Positions 16,833 to 24,392 of a stretch of 32,678 bases of DNA are shown in pieces (position 1 is the stretch's first letter; each line of letters starts with the position of its first letter). Both the position numbers and the translations under genes were made by a program. The notes below the pieces were generated by a model. It was not told the DNA's origin. It was given only the letters and a program-made list of their open reading frames with translations, and searched no databases. The stretch is from DAOMNN01 sp964404505 (lineage in GTDB: Bacteria; Pseudomonadota; Gammaproteobacteria; Burkholderiales; Rhodocyclaceae): the NCBI GenBank assembly GCA_964404505.1, contig CAYOKH010000018.1, positions 1 to 32,678 on the forward strand, read 5' to 3'.

Positions 16833-18569
16833 TCAGGCTGCAGTCGTCTCGATGGACGGTGGCCAGGAATCCACCACCGGTGGAATCTCATAGTCCAGAG
16901 GCTGGAATCGAACCGCATGCCCGTTGGCATCGCCCCGAGACACACAAACGAGTCCGCACCACTCCGCTTTCGTCTCGGGATGGTCCTTTCGATTGAAGTA
17001 GACCCCGAACCGGCTCTCTTTACGATAGAGCGAGGCCGAAACCGCAACCTTTCCGACTTCCCACATGGTCTTCACCTCGTGGGCCCGGAGCAGCTGATGG
17101 TGATCCCGCGCATGAATCCCGTCCACCTTTGCCTTCAGCGCGTCCAGGAGAGCGCGCGCCTGCAGGAGGGATTTCTCCGTCCGGACCGGGCCACAATGGT
17201 TCCACATCAGATCAGCGATCGCCAGCTCTACCTCTTCCGGCTCAGGCCCATCGGCAATCTCAAGAGGCCTCATGGTAAAAGCTTTCGCGTCCGCCACCTG
17301 TTCATAGGAGAGCGGCAGGCATTCGGGCAGCTCTTCGGCATGGTGGGCGGCCCACCTGCCGGCGTGGGAACCGCCCACCATGGAGAGATGAAAGCAGCGA
17401 TGCTGGTCCGCGCAATCCCCGGCCGCAAAGAGGCCCGGCACATTGGACTTCGCCTGCTCGTCGATCTTGATGCCGCTGCTGACGACCTCGGCCGGACCGC
17501 ACTGCATCCCTTCAGAGAAATGCACAGGCAGCAGATCCTTCGTCAGGTCCAGTCCCTTTGCCATGATGAAGTCCGGCAGCGTGTCCTTGTCGTAGCCCAA
17601 GGTGGTCCGCAAATGGCTGAGTTCCTCGGGATCCAGGTGGCGGCAGTCGATATAGATCGGTCCGCGGCCCTCGATGATCTCCAGGTAGACGCCTTCCACA
17701 AGCTTGGAGCGGGGCCCTCGATCCCCCTGAGGATGGTATCTGTACATGAACTCCTCGCCCGAGGCGTTGATGAACTTGCCGCCCATACCCATCAAGGCGT
17801 TAAGGCCGGCAGCAGCCAGACCTTTCGGCACGACCGTCCAGCGCATGTACTCCATGTTGGTCAGCTCGGCCCCGGCTCGAAAAGCCATTGCTTGGGCCGC
17901 ACCGGTATTGGCGGGGCACAGCCACGTGTTGAACCTCAGACCTGTGGGGTTCTTATAGATCCGGTTGGTGTTCCCGGTGGCGAGAAGGGTGGTCTTTGCC
18001 CGAACGATATGAAAGGCGCCATCCTTAACCCCAACACCGACACAACCGACAATCCGTCCCTCATGGGTAAGCAGGTCGGTTACCACCACATGGGTCAGCA
18101 TCTTGGTACCCTTCCGCCTGGCCTCCTTGTAGAGGTTGGGCTTCAGGTTCTTACCGTTGAAGTTGATCCAGATGGGTCCCGGGGCTCCGTAAGACTGAGT
18201 CCTATAGAAGCTGCCGTCCGGTTGCTGCAACGGGGTTCCGATCCGAGCCATCCGCTCGAACATCTCATCACGTCCGCCACAGCAGAAGGTCGCGTTGTGA
18301 ACCTTGAGGTCCACGGCACCCTTCGCAATCTGTCCGACCCACTGAAGAAACCCCTCGCGGGTATCCCATGCGGGTCCAGTCTCCAGATACGACATGAAGT
18401 GGTCAACGCCACCGCCGATCGAGCCACTCCGGATTGGGTGGGCCTTATCCACGACAAGGCAGTTCTGCCCCCGCTCACGCGCGGAGATCGCCGCGTTCAG
18501 CCCCGCCGTTCCTCCACCGATAACCAGGACATCAGTTGTATGGACCTTGCCCAGACTGGCGACTTGCAT
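16833..18569 (-). CDS. FAD flavoprotein of the fumarate reductase / APS reductase alpha (AprA-like) superfamily
   Basis: 578 residues from the ATG at 18569, chosen over one at 18587 because AAAGGAGT lies at the right distance before it. The FAD-binding motif GGGTAG is at residues 18-23 (VLVIGGGTAGLNAA), followed by the acidic end of strand two in LVVDKAH. A second FAD segment is GLFAAGDCADQH. The length, ferredoxin partner and overall layout are closer to AprA-type proteins than to SdhA or FrdA. No SdhA-like covalent-FAD histidine was noted. It heads the minus-strand arm (flavoprotein, ferredoxin, IclR). The reaction is unknown: either sulfur oxyanion redox or redox conversion of an organic intermediate. 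Confidence 0.82.
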   Translation of the reverse strand: MQVASLGKVHTTDVLVIGGGTAGLNAAISARERGQNCLVVDKAHPIRSGSIGGGVDHFMSYLETGPAWDTREGFLQWVGQIAKGAVDLKVHNATFCCGGRDEMFERMARIGTPLQQPDGSFYRTQSYGAPGPIWINFNGKNLKPNLYKEARRKGTKMLTHVVVTDLLTHEGRIVGCVGVGVKDGAFHIVRAKTTLLATGNTNRIYKNPTGLRFNTWLCPANTGAAQAMAFRAGAELTNMEYMRWTVVPKGLAAAGLNALMGMGGKFINASGEEFMYRYHPQGDRGPRSKLVEGVYLEIIEGRGPIYIDCRHLDPEELSHLRTTLGYDKDTLPDFIMAKGLDLTKDLLPVHFSEGMQCGPAEVVSSGIKIDEQAKSNVPGLFAAGDCADQHRCFHLSMVGGSHAGRWAAHHAEELPECLPLSYEQVADAKAFTMRPLEIADGPEPEEVELAIADLMWNHCGPVRTEKSLLQARALLDALKAKVDGIHARDHHQLLRAHEVKTMWEVGKVAVSASLYRKESRFGVYFNRKDHPETKAEWCGLVCVSRGDANGHAVRFQPLDYEIPPVVDSWPPSIETTAA

Positions 18570-18752
18570 GGAAATACTCCTTTCCATTTTGTCCCGCTAT
18601 ACGGAACTCGCATTCCGCAATACGGCTTGAATCTATCTTCTTCTTGCTTTTCGTGTTTGTCAACTCTCCAATTGTTGGGCCTCGATCATGTTGTCCTGGC
18701 CTCGCCACCCCGGCAGCCCACTGGGCACCGATCCGCCCGCTCGCAGTCCGCC

Positions 18753-18789
18753 GCCAGCCAGCGACCTGGTGGGCCAGTCGCTGGCTGGC
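18753..18789. repeat. Perfect 13-bp inverted repeat, strong hairpin
   Basis: Arm GCCAGCCAGCGAC (18753-18765) is the exact reverse complement of 18777-18789. The 11-base loop can itself form three more pairs (TGG with CCA). There is no T-run on either side, so a simple intrinsic terminator is unlikely. It lies between the divergent promoters and may be a regulator site, a transcript boundary or a small mobile repeat. Confidence 0.6.
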
Positions 18790-18833
18790 TGGTTCGCAGC
18801 GGTGTCGCAACACACGCCTGAATCAGCGGGTCC

Positions 18834-18863
18834 TTAACAGGCTCATCACTTATTCGATAAGAT
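18834..18863 (+). promoter_or_regulatory. Candidate hpaG1 promoter with IclR-type operator
   Basis: TTAACA (18834-18839) and TAAGAT (18858-18863) are 18 bases apart and lie 66 bases upstream of the hpaG1 ATG. The interval holds the palindrome CTTAT-TCG-ATAAG (18849-18861). Its TTCGATAA core resembles the GTTCGATAAT half-site bound by PcaR/PcaU-type IclR regulators. An IclR gene sits in the adjacent arm. The symmetry is certain; promoter and binding are inference. Confidence 0.4.
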
Positions 18864-18928
18864 GTCAATGCTCGCAGCAGAGCGGTGCGCCGGATCTGCA
18901 AGGAGTCAGAACACATTGGGGAAGCATC

Positions 18929-19717
18929 ATGCGCGAAGGTCGAATCCTGTTGCGCGGGGCGAATGTTCCTGTAGGCGGCCGCGTTGAAGGCCAGGAGAGT
19001 CCGATCGTCCATGTCGGGACGCGCTGCGTGCCGCCGTCGGAATTCACATGGGCTTCCCCTTCGGCGGGATTGGTCTATGGCGTGATCCTCAACGACCGTG
19101 CCTCGCTCGCGCGCCTGGGGCGGGCGCTGAACGAGCCGCCCTACAAGGTGCCGCCCAACGCGCCGATCCTGTACGTCAAGCCTTATAACACCCACGTCGG
19201 CCATGGTGCACGGGTGTTCCTCCCGCCAGGCGCCGACCGGGTCGAGGTCGCAGCGACGCTAGGCGTCGTGATCGGCGTAGATGCCTGCCGCGTCTCCGCC
19301 GGGCATGCGCTGGAATGTGTGCGTGGTTACACGACCGCCGCCGACCTGAGCCTGCCTCACGCCAGCTACTTTCGCCCGGCGATCCGCGAGAAATGCTTCG
19401 ATGGCGCCTGCCCGATGGGACCATGGATCGTCTCGCGCGCCACGTTGACCGATCCGCATACAGCCGCTATCCGCACCTATGCCAACGGCCAGCTTCTCGC
19501 GGAGACGACCCTGGAGGACGCCGTGCGACCGATTCCGCAGCTGATCGCGGATATCACCGAGTTCATGACCCTGAAGGCCGGCGATACCTTGCTCTGCGCG
19601 GTGCGCTACGGCGCGCCCGTGGTGCCGGCGGGCTCGGACGTGGAGGTCGAGATCGAGGCGGTGGGCCGGCTGGCGTTTCGCATGGAACGCGCAAGGCAAG
19701 CGGAGGCCGGGCAATGA
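18929..19717 (+). CDS. hpaG1: Homoprotocatechuate pathway fumarylacetoacetase-fold enzyme (HpaG N-half type)
   Basis: 262 residues of the fumarylacetoacetate hydrolase fold, matching the N-terminal half of the fused HpaG/HpcE of E. coli (isomerase/decarboxylase of homoprotocatechuate degradation). Typical segments are FTWASPSAGLVYGVILNDR, PYKVPPNAPILYVKPYNTH and CPMGPWIVSRATLTDP. In the pathway HpaG decarboxylates 5-oxopent-3-ene-1,2,5-tricarboxylate and isomerises the product to 2-oxohept-3-ene-1,7-dioate. GGGGAAG precedes the ATG at 18929. It is the first gene of the plus-strand operon and overlaps hpaG2 by four bases (ATGA), so the two halves, fused in enterobacteria, are separate but translationally coupled here. 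Confidence 0.93.
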   Translation: MREGRILLRGANVPVGGRVEGQESPIVHVGTRCVPPSEFTWASPSAGLVYGVILNDRASLARLGRALNEPPYKVPPNAPILYVKPYNTHVGHGARVFLPPGADRVEVAATLGVVIGVDACRVSAGHALECVRGYTTAADLSLPHASYFRPAIREKCFDGACPMGPWIVSRATLTDPHTAAIRTYANGQLLAETTLEDAVRPIPQLIADITEFMTLKAGDTLLCAVRYGAPVVPAGSDVEVEIEAVGRLAFRMERARQAEAGQ

Positions 19718-20487
19718 AACGCGCCCGCGTCGTGTATGACGGCGCCGTCCATTCGGCGGTTGAAGATCAAGGCTTGGTGCGCCTGGCTGACGGGCGTCGT
19801 GTTCATGAGCACCAGGTCTCCTGGCTGCCCCCGGTCGAGCCCCACACAGTCTTCGCCCTGGGGCTGAACTACGCGGATCACGCGAAGGAACTGGACTTCA
19901 AGCCGCCCGAAACACCGCTGGTGTTCCTCAAGGGGCGCAACGCCTTCGTCGGCCACCGCGCCACCACGCGCCGCCCGGAGGGCGTGGAGTACATGCACTA
20001 CGAGTGCGAGCTGGCGGTGGTGATCGGCCGTCATGGCTATCGCATTCCCCGCCGCCACGCCTACGACTACGTCGCCGGCTACACCGTCGCGAATGACTAC
20101 GCCATCCGCGATTACCTCGAAAACTACTACCGGCCCAACCTGCGGGTGAAGAGCCGCGACGGCTGCACGCCGCTGGGACCCTGGCTGGTCGACGCCGAGG
20201 ATGTGGACCCTGCGGCGCTTACCCTCAGCACCTGGGTCAATGGCAAGCAGACCCAGAGCGGAACCACGCGCGACATGATCTTCGACGTGCCGACCCTGAT
20301 CGCCTACCTGTCGGAGTTCATGACGCTGTCGCCCGGAGACATGATTCTTACCGGCACGCCCGAAGGCCTGGCCAACGTACGACCGGGCGATGAAGTCGTC
20401 ACGGAGATCGATGGCGTGGGCCGTCTGGTAAACACCATAGTCGATGACGCGAGCTATTTCGGAAACGTCGAAAGGACGCAATCGTGA
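19714..20487 (+). CDS. hpaG2: Homoprotocatechuate pathway fumarylacetoacetase-fold enzyme (HpaG C-half type)
   Basis: 257 residues, the partner of hpaG1. It carries the metal-binding fumarylacetoacetase fold: GLNYADHAKEL, the acidic cluster in HYECELAVVIG (Glu-x-Glu) and the downstream Asp in NDYAIRDYLE. PLGPWLVDAEDVDP and the terminal LTGTPEGLANVRPGD are also classic for this family. This half contains the better conserved catalytic site. It should act in the decarboxylation/isomerisation step between HpaF and HpaH. It starts inside the last codons of hpaG1 and ends inside the start of hpaE, a sign of strict co-translation. Confidence 0.94.
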   Translation: MKRARVVYDGAVHSAVEDQGLVRLADGRRVHEHQVSWLPPVEPHTVFALGLNYADHAKELDFKPPETPLVFLKGRNAFVGHRATTRRPEGVEYMHYECELAVVIGRHGYRIPRRHAYDYVAGYTVANDYAIRDYLENYYRPNLRVKSRDGCTPLGPWLVDAEDVDPAALTLSTWVNGKQTQSGTTRDMIFDVPTLIAYLSEFMTLSPGDMILTGTPEGLANVRPGDEVVTEIDGVGRLVNTIVDDASYFGNVERTQS

Positions 20488-21944
20488 TCAAGCATTGGAT
20501 CAACGGCCGACAGGTCGAGAGCGAGGATATCTTCGAGACTTTGAACCCGGCCACGGGTGAAGTCATCGATGAAGTCGCCTCCGGGGGCGCGCGGGAAATC
20601 GATGCGGCCGTGGCCGCGGCGAAAGACGCCTTCCCCATGTGGGCGGGCACCCCCGCGAAGGAGCGCGCGCGACTGATGGACCGCCTCGGCGAGCTCATCA
20701 CCGAGAATGTGGATTCCCTGGCCGAACTGGAGACCCGCGACACCGGGCTGCCCATCCACCAGACCAGCCATGCATTGATCCCCCGCGCGGCCGACAACTT
20801 CCACTTCTTCGCCGAGATCTGCAAGCAGGTCAACGGCCGGACTTACCCGGTCGACGACACCATGCTCAACTACACGCTCCACCAGCCAGTGGGCGTGTGC
20901 GCGCTGATCTCGCCGTGGAACGTCCCGTTCATGACGGCGACCTGGAAGTGCGCACCGGCGCTGGCGCTCGGCAACACTGCCGTACTGAAGATGTCCGAGC
21001 TCTCGCCGCTGACCGCGGACCGGCTCGGCTTGCTGGCGCGTGAGGCGGGAATCCCGGCAGGTGTGCTGAACGTCGTCCAGGGCTACGGTCACACCGCGGG
21101 CGACGCGCTGGTTCGCCACAAGGACGTCCGTGTCATCTCCTTCACGGGTGGCACGGTGACCGGAAGACGGATCATCGAGCGTGCCGGTCTTAAGAAGTTC
21201 TCGATGGAACTGGGCGGTAAATCGCCGGTACTGATCTTTGACGACGCGGACCTCGAGCGCGCGCTCGACGCAGCGCTCTTCACCATCTTCTCGCTCAACG
21301 GTGAGCGCTGTACAGCCGGCTCGCGGATCTTCATCCAGGAGGGCGTCTACGATGAGTTCGTGCGCGCCTTCGCCGAGCGCGCCAGCCGCCTTCTGGTCGG
21401 CGATCCGGCCGCGCCCGGGACACAGGTCGGCGCGATGATCACGCGCCAGCACTGGGAGAAGGTCACCGGATATATCCGACTCGGCGTGCAGGAGGGCGCG
21501 CGGCTGCTTGCCGGCGGTCCGGAGCGCCCCGAGGGTCTGCCGGAGCATCTGAAGGATGGCAACTTCGTGCGGCCCACGGTGCTCGCGGACGTGGACAACC
21601 GCATGCGCTGCGCTCAGGAAGAGATCTTCGGCCCCGTCGCCTCCCTGCTGTCGTTCAAGGACGAGGACGAGGGGCTGCGCCTCGCCAACGATGTGGAATA
21701 CGGTCTCGCCTCCTACCTTTGGACCCGGGACGTCGGCAGGGCCCATCGGGTGGCAGCGGGGCTCGAGGCCGGCATGGTCTTCATCAATAGCCAGAACGTC
21801 CGGGACTTGCGCCAGCCCTTCGGCGGCACCAAGGCCTCGGGCACCGGCCGGGAAGGTGGCAAGTACAGTCTGGAGGTCTTCACCGAGGTCAAGAACGTCT
21901 GTCTGTCCCTGGGCAGCCATCCGATTCCGCGCTGGGGTGCGTGA
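20484..21944 (+). CDS. hpaE: 5-carboxymethyl-2-hydroxymuconate semialdehyde dehydrogenase
   Basis: 486 residues, an NAD-dependent aldehyde dehydrogenase. It oxidises the ring-cleavage product of homoprotocatechuate, 5-carboxymethyl-2-hydroxymuconate semialdehyde, to the dicarboxylate form. Catalytic Glu242 is in MELGGKSPV and Cys276 in NGERCTAGSR; the nucleotide segment FTGGTVTGRRI precedes them. The start is GTG at 20484, overlapping the hpaG2 stop, with AAAGGA upstream. The neighbours (hpaG, hpaF, hpaH, hpaI) are what distinguishes it from other aldehyde dehydrogenases. The next gene begins 40 bases later. Confidence 0.94.
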   Translation: MIKHWINGRQVESEDIFETLNPATGEVIDEVASGGAREIDAAVAAAKDAFPMWAGTPAKERARLMDRLGELITENVDSLAELETRDTGLPIHQTSHALIPRAADNFHFFAEICKQVNGRTYPVDDTMLNYTLHQPVGVCALISPWNVPFMTATWKCAPALALGNTAVLKMSELSPLTADRLGLLAREAGIPAGVLNVVQGYGHTAGDALVRHKDVRVISFTGGTVTGRRIIERAGLKKFSMELGGKSPVLIFDDADLERALDAALFTIFSLNGERCTAGSRIFIQEGVYDEFVRAFAERASRLLVGDPAAPGTQVGAMITRQHWEKVTGYIRLGVQEGARLLAGGPERPEGLPEHLKDGNFVRPTVLADVDNRMRCAQEEIFGPVASLLSFKDEDEGLRLANDVEYGLASYLWTRDVGRAHRVAAGLEAGMVFINSQNVRDLRQPFGGTKASGTGREGGKYSLEVFTEVKNVCLSLGSHPIPRWGA

Positions 21945-21984
21945 AGATGGCGGTGCGAGGGGATTCAACCGGAGGGTGCAGGCC

Positions 21985-22296
21985 ATGAGCCTCTATTACA
22001 CGCAGAAGGTCCTCTACCGGCTCAACCGGGACCAGGAGGTGCAACGCCGATTCCGGCACGACGTGGACGGTTTGCTGGCGGAGTTCGACCTGACGGACGA
22101 GGAGCGGACTGCGCTCCGACTTGGCGACATCGGACTGCTCTACGTGCTCGGCGTCAACGGCCAGATCCTGATGCATTACGCCGCCTTCCTCGGTATCGCG
22201 TGGCCGGATTATCTCAACGCAATGCGTGAGGGGGTGGTGCGACACGGACCGGTACGCGCCGGGATTTACGCAATGACCACGGAGATCGAGCCATGA
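21985..22296 (+). CDS. Small (alpha) subunit of LigAB-type extradiol dioxygenase
   Basis: 103 residues, mainly helical, similar to the alpha subunit (LigA) of protocatechuate 4,5-dioxygenase. The small helical core includes RFRHDVDGLLAEFDLTDEER and GDIGLLYVLGVNGQILMHYA; the Leu/Asn/Gly-rich segment caps the active site in LigAB. GGAGGG precedes the ATG. The gene overlaps the large-subunit gene by four bases, as expected of a stoichiometric complex. By position it belongs to the ring-cleaving step of homoprotocatechuate degradation, normally done by the unrelated one-subunit HpaD. Confidence 0.85.
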   Translation: MSLYYTQKVLYRLNRDQEVQRRFRHDVDGLLAEFDLTDEERTALRLGDIGLLYVLGVNGQILMHYAAFLGIAWPDYLNAMREGVVRHGPVRAGIYAMTTEIEP

Positions 22297-23111
22297 GTCT
22301 GGTGTTTGCCGGGATCTGCAACCACGGCCCGGGCATTACCGGTCGGGCCGAATTGGCCGACCCCGTAGTGCGCGATGAGTTCTACGGCAATCTGGACAGG
22401 ATGCGACGGACCATCGAGGACAGCGGCGCCGACGCACTGCTCATTATTGCGGCCGAGCACTTCGCCAATTTCTTCATGGACAACATGCCGGCCTTTGCGA
22501 TGGGCATGGCGGCATACTATGAAGGCCCCATCGAGGACGAGAAGTGGCTGCGCATCAAACGCTCGCGCGTCCCCGGCGATCCCGCCCTGTCCAGACGGCT
22601 GATCGAGTCGGTCATGCGGGAGGTCGATATCGCCTATGCCGAAGAGTGGAAGTTCGACCACGGCATCATGGTGCCGCTGAATTTCCTGACGCCGAAGTAC
22701 GATCGACCGGTCATTCCGGCCAACATCAACTGCCAAGGCCCGCCGCTCACGCCGCTGCACCGCGCCTGGGCCTTCGGAAAGGCGTTGCGGCGCGCCTGCG
22801 ACGAGGCTGCGGAGCGCATCGCCCTGGTCGGCACCGGCGGCATCTCGCATTGGCCGGCGACACCTGATTCGGGAAAGATCAACGAGGCGTGGGACTACGA
22901 CTTCCTGGAGCGCTGGGCGCGCAATGACCGCGAGGCCCTCTGCGCCTATACCGACGAAGAGATCTACCGCGACGCCGGGCAAGGCGGCTTCGAGATTCGC
23001 ACGTTGATCGCTGCGGCGGCTGCGGCAGGCGGCAAGGGCGATGTCTGGTTCGCCAAGCCCATCCCGGCCTTTGCCACCATGGCCTTTGCCGCTAGCCTGG
23101 AGATCCTCTGA
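22293..23111 (+). CDS. Large (beta) subunit of LigAB-type class III extradiol dioxygenase, HpaD substitute
   Basis: 272 residues of the LigB family. The expected Fe(II) ligands are present: His11 (ICNHGPG), His56 (AAEHFANF) and Glu234 (GGFEIRTL). The catalytic base His186 lies in GTGGISHWPA, and a further family histidine in FDHGIMVPL. The enzyme inserts O2 next to one of two neighbouring ring hydroxyls. Because it is flanked by hpaE and hpaF, the expected substrate is homoprotocatechuate, cleaved at the 2,3 bond. Family members also act on protocatechuate or gallate, so the substrate is inference. It ends nine bases before hpaF. Confidence 0.88.
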   Translation: MSLVFAGICNHGPGITGRAELADPVVRDEFYGNLDRMRRTIEDSGADALLIIAAEHFANFFMDNMPAFAMGMAAYYEGPIEDEKWLRIKRSRVPGDPALSRRLIESVMREVDIAYAEEWKFDHGIMVPLNFLTPKYDRPVIPANINCQGPPLTPLHRAWAFGKALRRACDEAAERIALVGTGGISHWPATPDSGKINEAWDYDFLERWARNDREALCAYTDEEIYRDAGQGGFEIRTLIAAAAAAGGKGDVWFAKPIPAFATMAFAASLEIL

Positions 23112-23120
23112 GGAGAGGTC

Positions 23121-23510
23121 ATGCCACACTTGATCGTGGAATACACTGACAACATCGCGCAGCAAGCCGATATCGACACCCTGCTGCGCAAGGCCAACGA
23201 GATTCTCATACGGCAGGGCGACGCCTTTCCCATCGGCGGCATACGCTCGCGGGCGATCGAGCTCAAGCACTACTGCGTCGCCGATGGCGCGCATGACGAT
23301 GCCTTCGTTCACGTCACGGTGAAGATCGGTCGCGGCCGACCCGAGAGCGTCAAGCACAAGGCCTTCGACGAGTTGTTCGAGGCCATCAAGTCGCACTTCG
23401 CCGAGCTCTATGCCAGCCGCGCCCTCGCCCTGTCGATGGACGTGGTCGAGTTCGGCGATGGTGGCACGTACAAGCACAACAACATTCACGCTCGCTTCAA
23501 GAAACCCTGA
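23121..23510 (+). CDS. hpaF: 5-carboxymethyl-2-hydroxymuconate delta-isomerase
   Basis: 129 residues, a tautomerase-superfamily enzyme that isomerises 5-carboxymethyl-2-hydroxymuconate to 5-oxopent-3-ene-1,2,5-tricarboxylate. Pro2, which becomes the N-terminal catalytic proline after Met removal, is present (MPHLIVEYTDN). The segments GGIRSRAIELKHYCVADG, AFVHVTVKIGRGR and NNIHARFK match E. coli HpaF. GAGGAGAGG precedes the ATG. The gene is specific to the homoprotocatechuate pathway, so it is strong evidence for the identity of the operon. Confidence 0.97.
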   Translation: MPHLIVEYTDNIAQQADIDTLLRKANEILIRQGDAFPIGGIRSRAIELKHYCVADGAHDDAFVHVTVKIGRGRPESVKHKAFDELFEAIKSHFAELYASRALALSMDVVEFGDGGTYKHNNIHARFKKP

Positions 23511-23578
23511 CATGCTCAGGAGCGTACCCGGCGGGGCAGCCCGGCGGCGTGAGCGGGCGAGTCCATGAAGGAAGAGTC

Positions 23579-24382
23579 ATGCTGGAAACGGAAGTGATTC
23601 AGGCGGCAGCGCGCCGACTGCATGAGGCCGAGCGGAGCCGCACGCAGACTCGGCAGTTCTCGCTGGACTTTCCCGAGATGAGCATCGAGGACGCTTACGC
23701 GATTCAGCGCGAGTGGGTGGACCTCAAGCGGGCCGAAGGGCGCGTCCTGAAAGGCCACAAGATCGGCTTGACCTCGCGGGCAATGCAGGTGTCCTCGCAG
23801 ATCGACGAGCCGGATTACGGTGCCCTGCTGGACGATATGTTCTTCGGAGAGAGCTCCGACATCCCCGTGGAGCGTTTCATCGTTCCCCGCGTTGAAGTCG
23901 AGCTCGCCTTCATCCTCGGCAAACCGCTGCGCGGGCCGGGCTGCACGCTGTTCGACGTCCTCGATTCCACCGATTACGTGATCCCGGCCATCGAGATCAT
24001 CGACGCCCGCATCCAGCGCATCGATCCGCAGACCCAGAAGCCACGCCGAGTGGTGGACACCATCTCCGACAACGCTGCCAGCGCCGGCATCGTCCTCGGC
24101 GGGCGTGCCGTCAAGCCTTTGGAGATCGATCTGCGCCGGGTGGCCGCGATCCTGTACCGCAACGGCGTCATAGAGGAATCGGGGGTCTCCGCCGCGGTGC
24201 TGAACCACCCCGCCAACGGCGTCGCCTGGCTCGCCAACCGGCTAGCGCCCTACGATGTGGTGTTGGAACGGGGACAGGTGGTGCTTGGCGGTTCCTTCAC
24301 GCGTCCGGTGGACGCCCGCGCAGGGGATACCTTCCATGTAGACTACGGCGAGCTTGGCAGCGTCGCCTTTCGCTTTACCTGA
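23579..24382 (+). CDS. hpaH: 2-oxohept-4-ene-1,7-dioate hydratase
   Basis: 267 residues, very similar throughout to E. coli HpaH. Examples are IEDAYAIQREWV, KGHKIGLTSRAMQ, SSQIDEPDYGALLDDMFF and GVLNHPANGVAWLANRLAPYD in the same order. It adds water to 2-oxohept-4-ene-1,7-dioate to give 4-hydroxy-2-oxoheptanedioate, using a divalent metal. The ATG at 23579 has GAAGGAAG upstream; the earlier in-frame ATG at 23549 lacks a site. A 68-base gap separates it from hpaF, the widest within this operon, and hpaI follows after 10 bases. Confidence 0.96.
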   Translation: MLETEVIQAAARRLHEAERSRTQTRQFSLDFPEMSIEDAYAIQREWVDLKRAEGRVLKGHKIGLTSRAMQVSSQIDEPDYGALLDDMFFGESSDIPVERFIVPRVEVELAFILGKPLRGPGCTLFDVLDSTDYVIPAIEIIDARIQRIDPQTQKPRRVVDTISDNAASAGIVLGGRAVKPLEIDLRRVAAILYRNGVIEESGVSAAVLNHPANGVAWLANRLAPYDVVLERGQVVLGGSFTRPVDARAGDTFHVDYGELGSVAFRFT

Positions 24383-24392
24383 GGGGTCCGAA

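Larger units (their letters stand above)
18570..18928. other. Divergent control region between the two catabolic arms
   Basis: 359 bases between the start of the flavoprotein gene (minus) and hpaG1 (plus), with no gene. It contains a perfect TTGACA -35-like hexamer on the minus strand (18658-18663, weak -10), a 13-bp inverted repeat (18753-18789), a TTAACA/TAAGAT promoter candidate for hpaG1 and the palindrome CTTATTCGATAAG (18849-18861). This is the natural place for control by the IclR protein encoded in the left arm. Confidence 0.6.

Noticed and set aside
16746..18821. 691-codon open frame opposite the flavoprotein gene
   Set aside because: It is a shadow of the AprA-like gene, has no ribosome binding site and no recognisable motif.
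9703..18928. A second copy of the tRNA-His 3' end as the far attachment site of the island
   Set aside because: Reading through the likely left boundaries I found no convincing match to the tRNA 3' sequence; an exact search is needed before claiming island limits.
20454..21986. 510-codon open frame opposite hpaE
   Set aside because: hpaE has catalytic residues, a ribosome binding site and operon context; the opposite frame has none.
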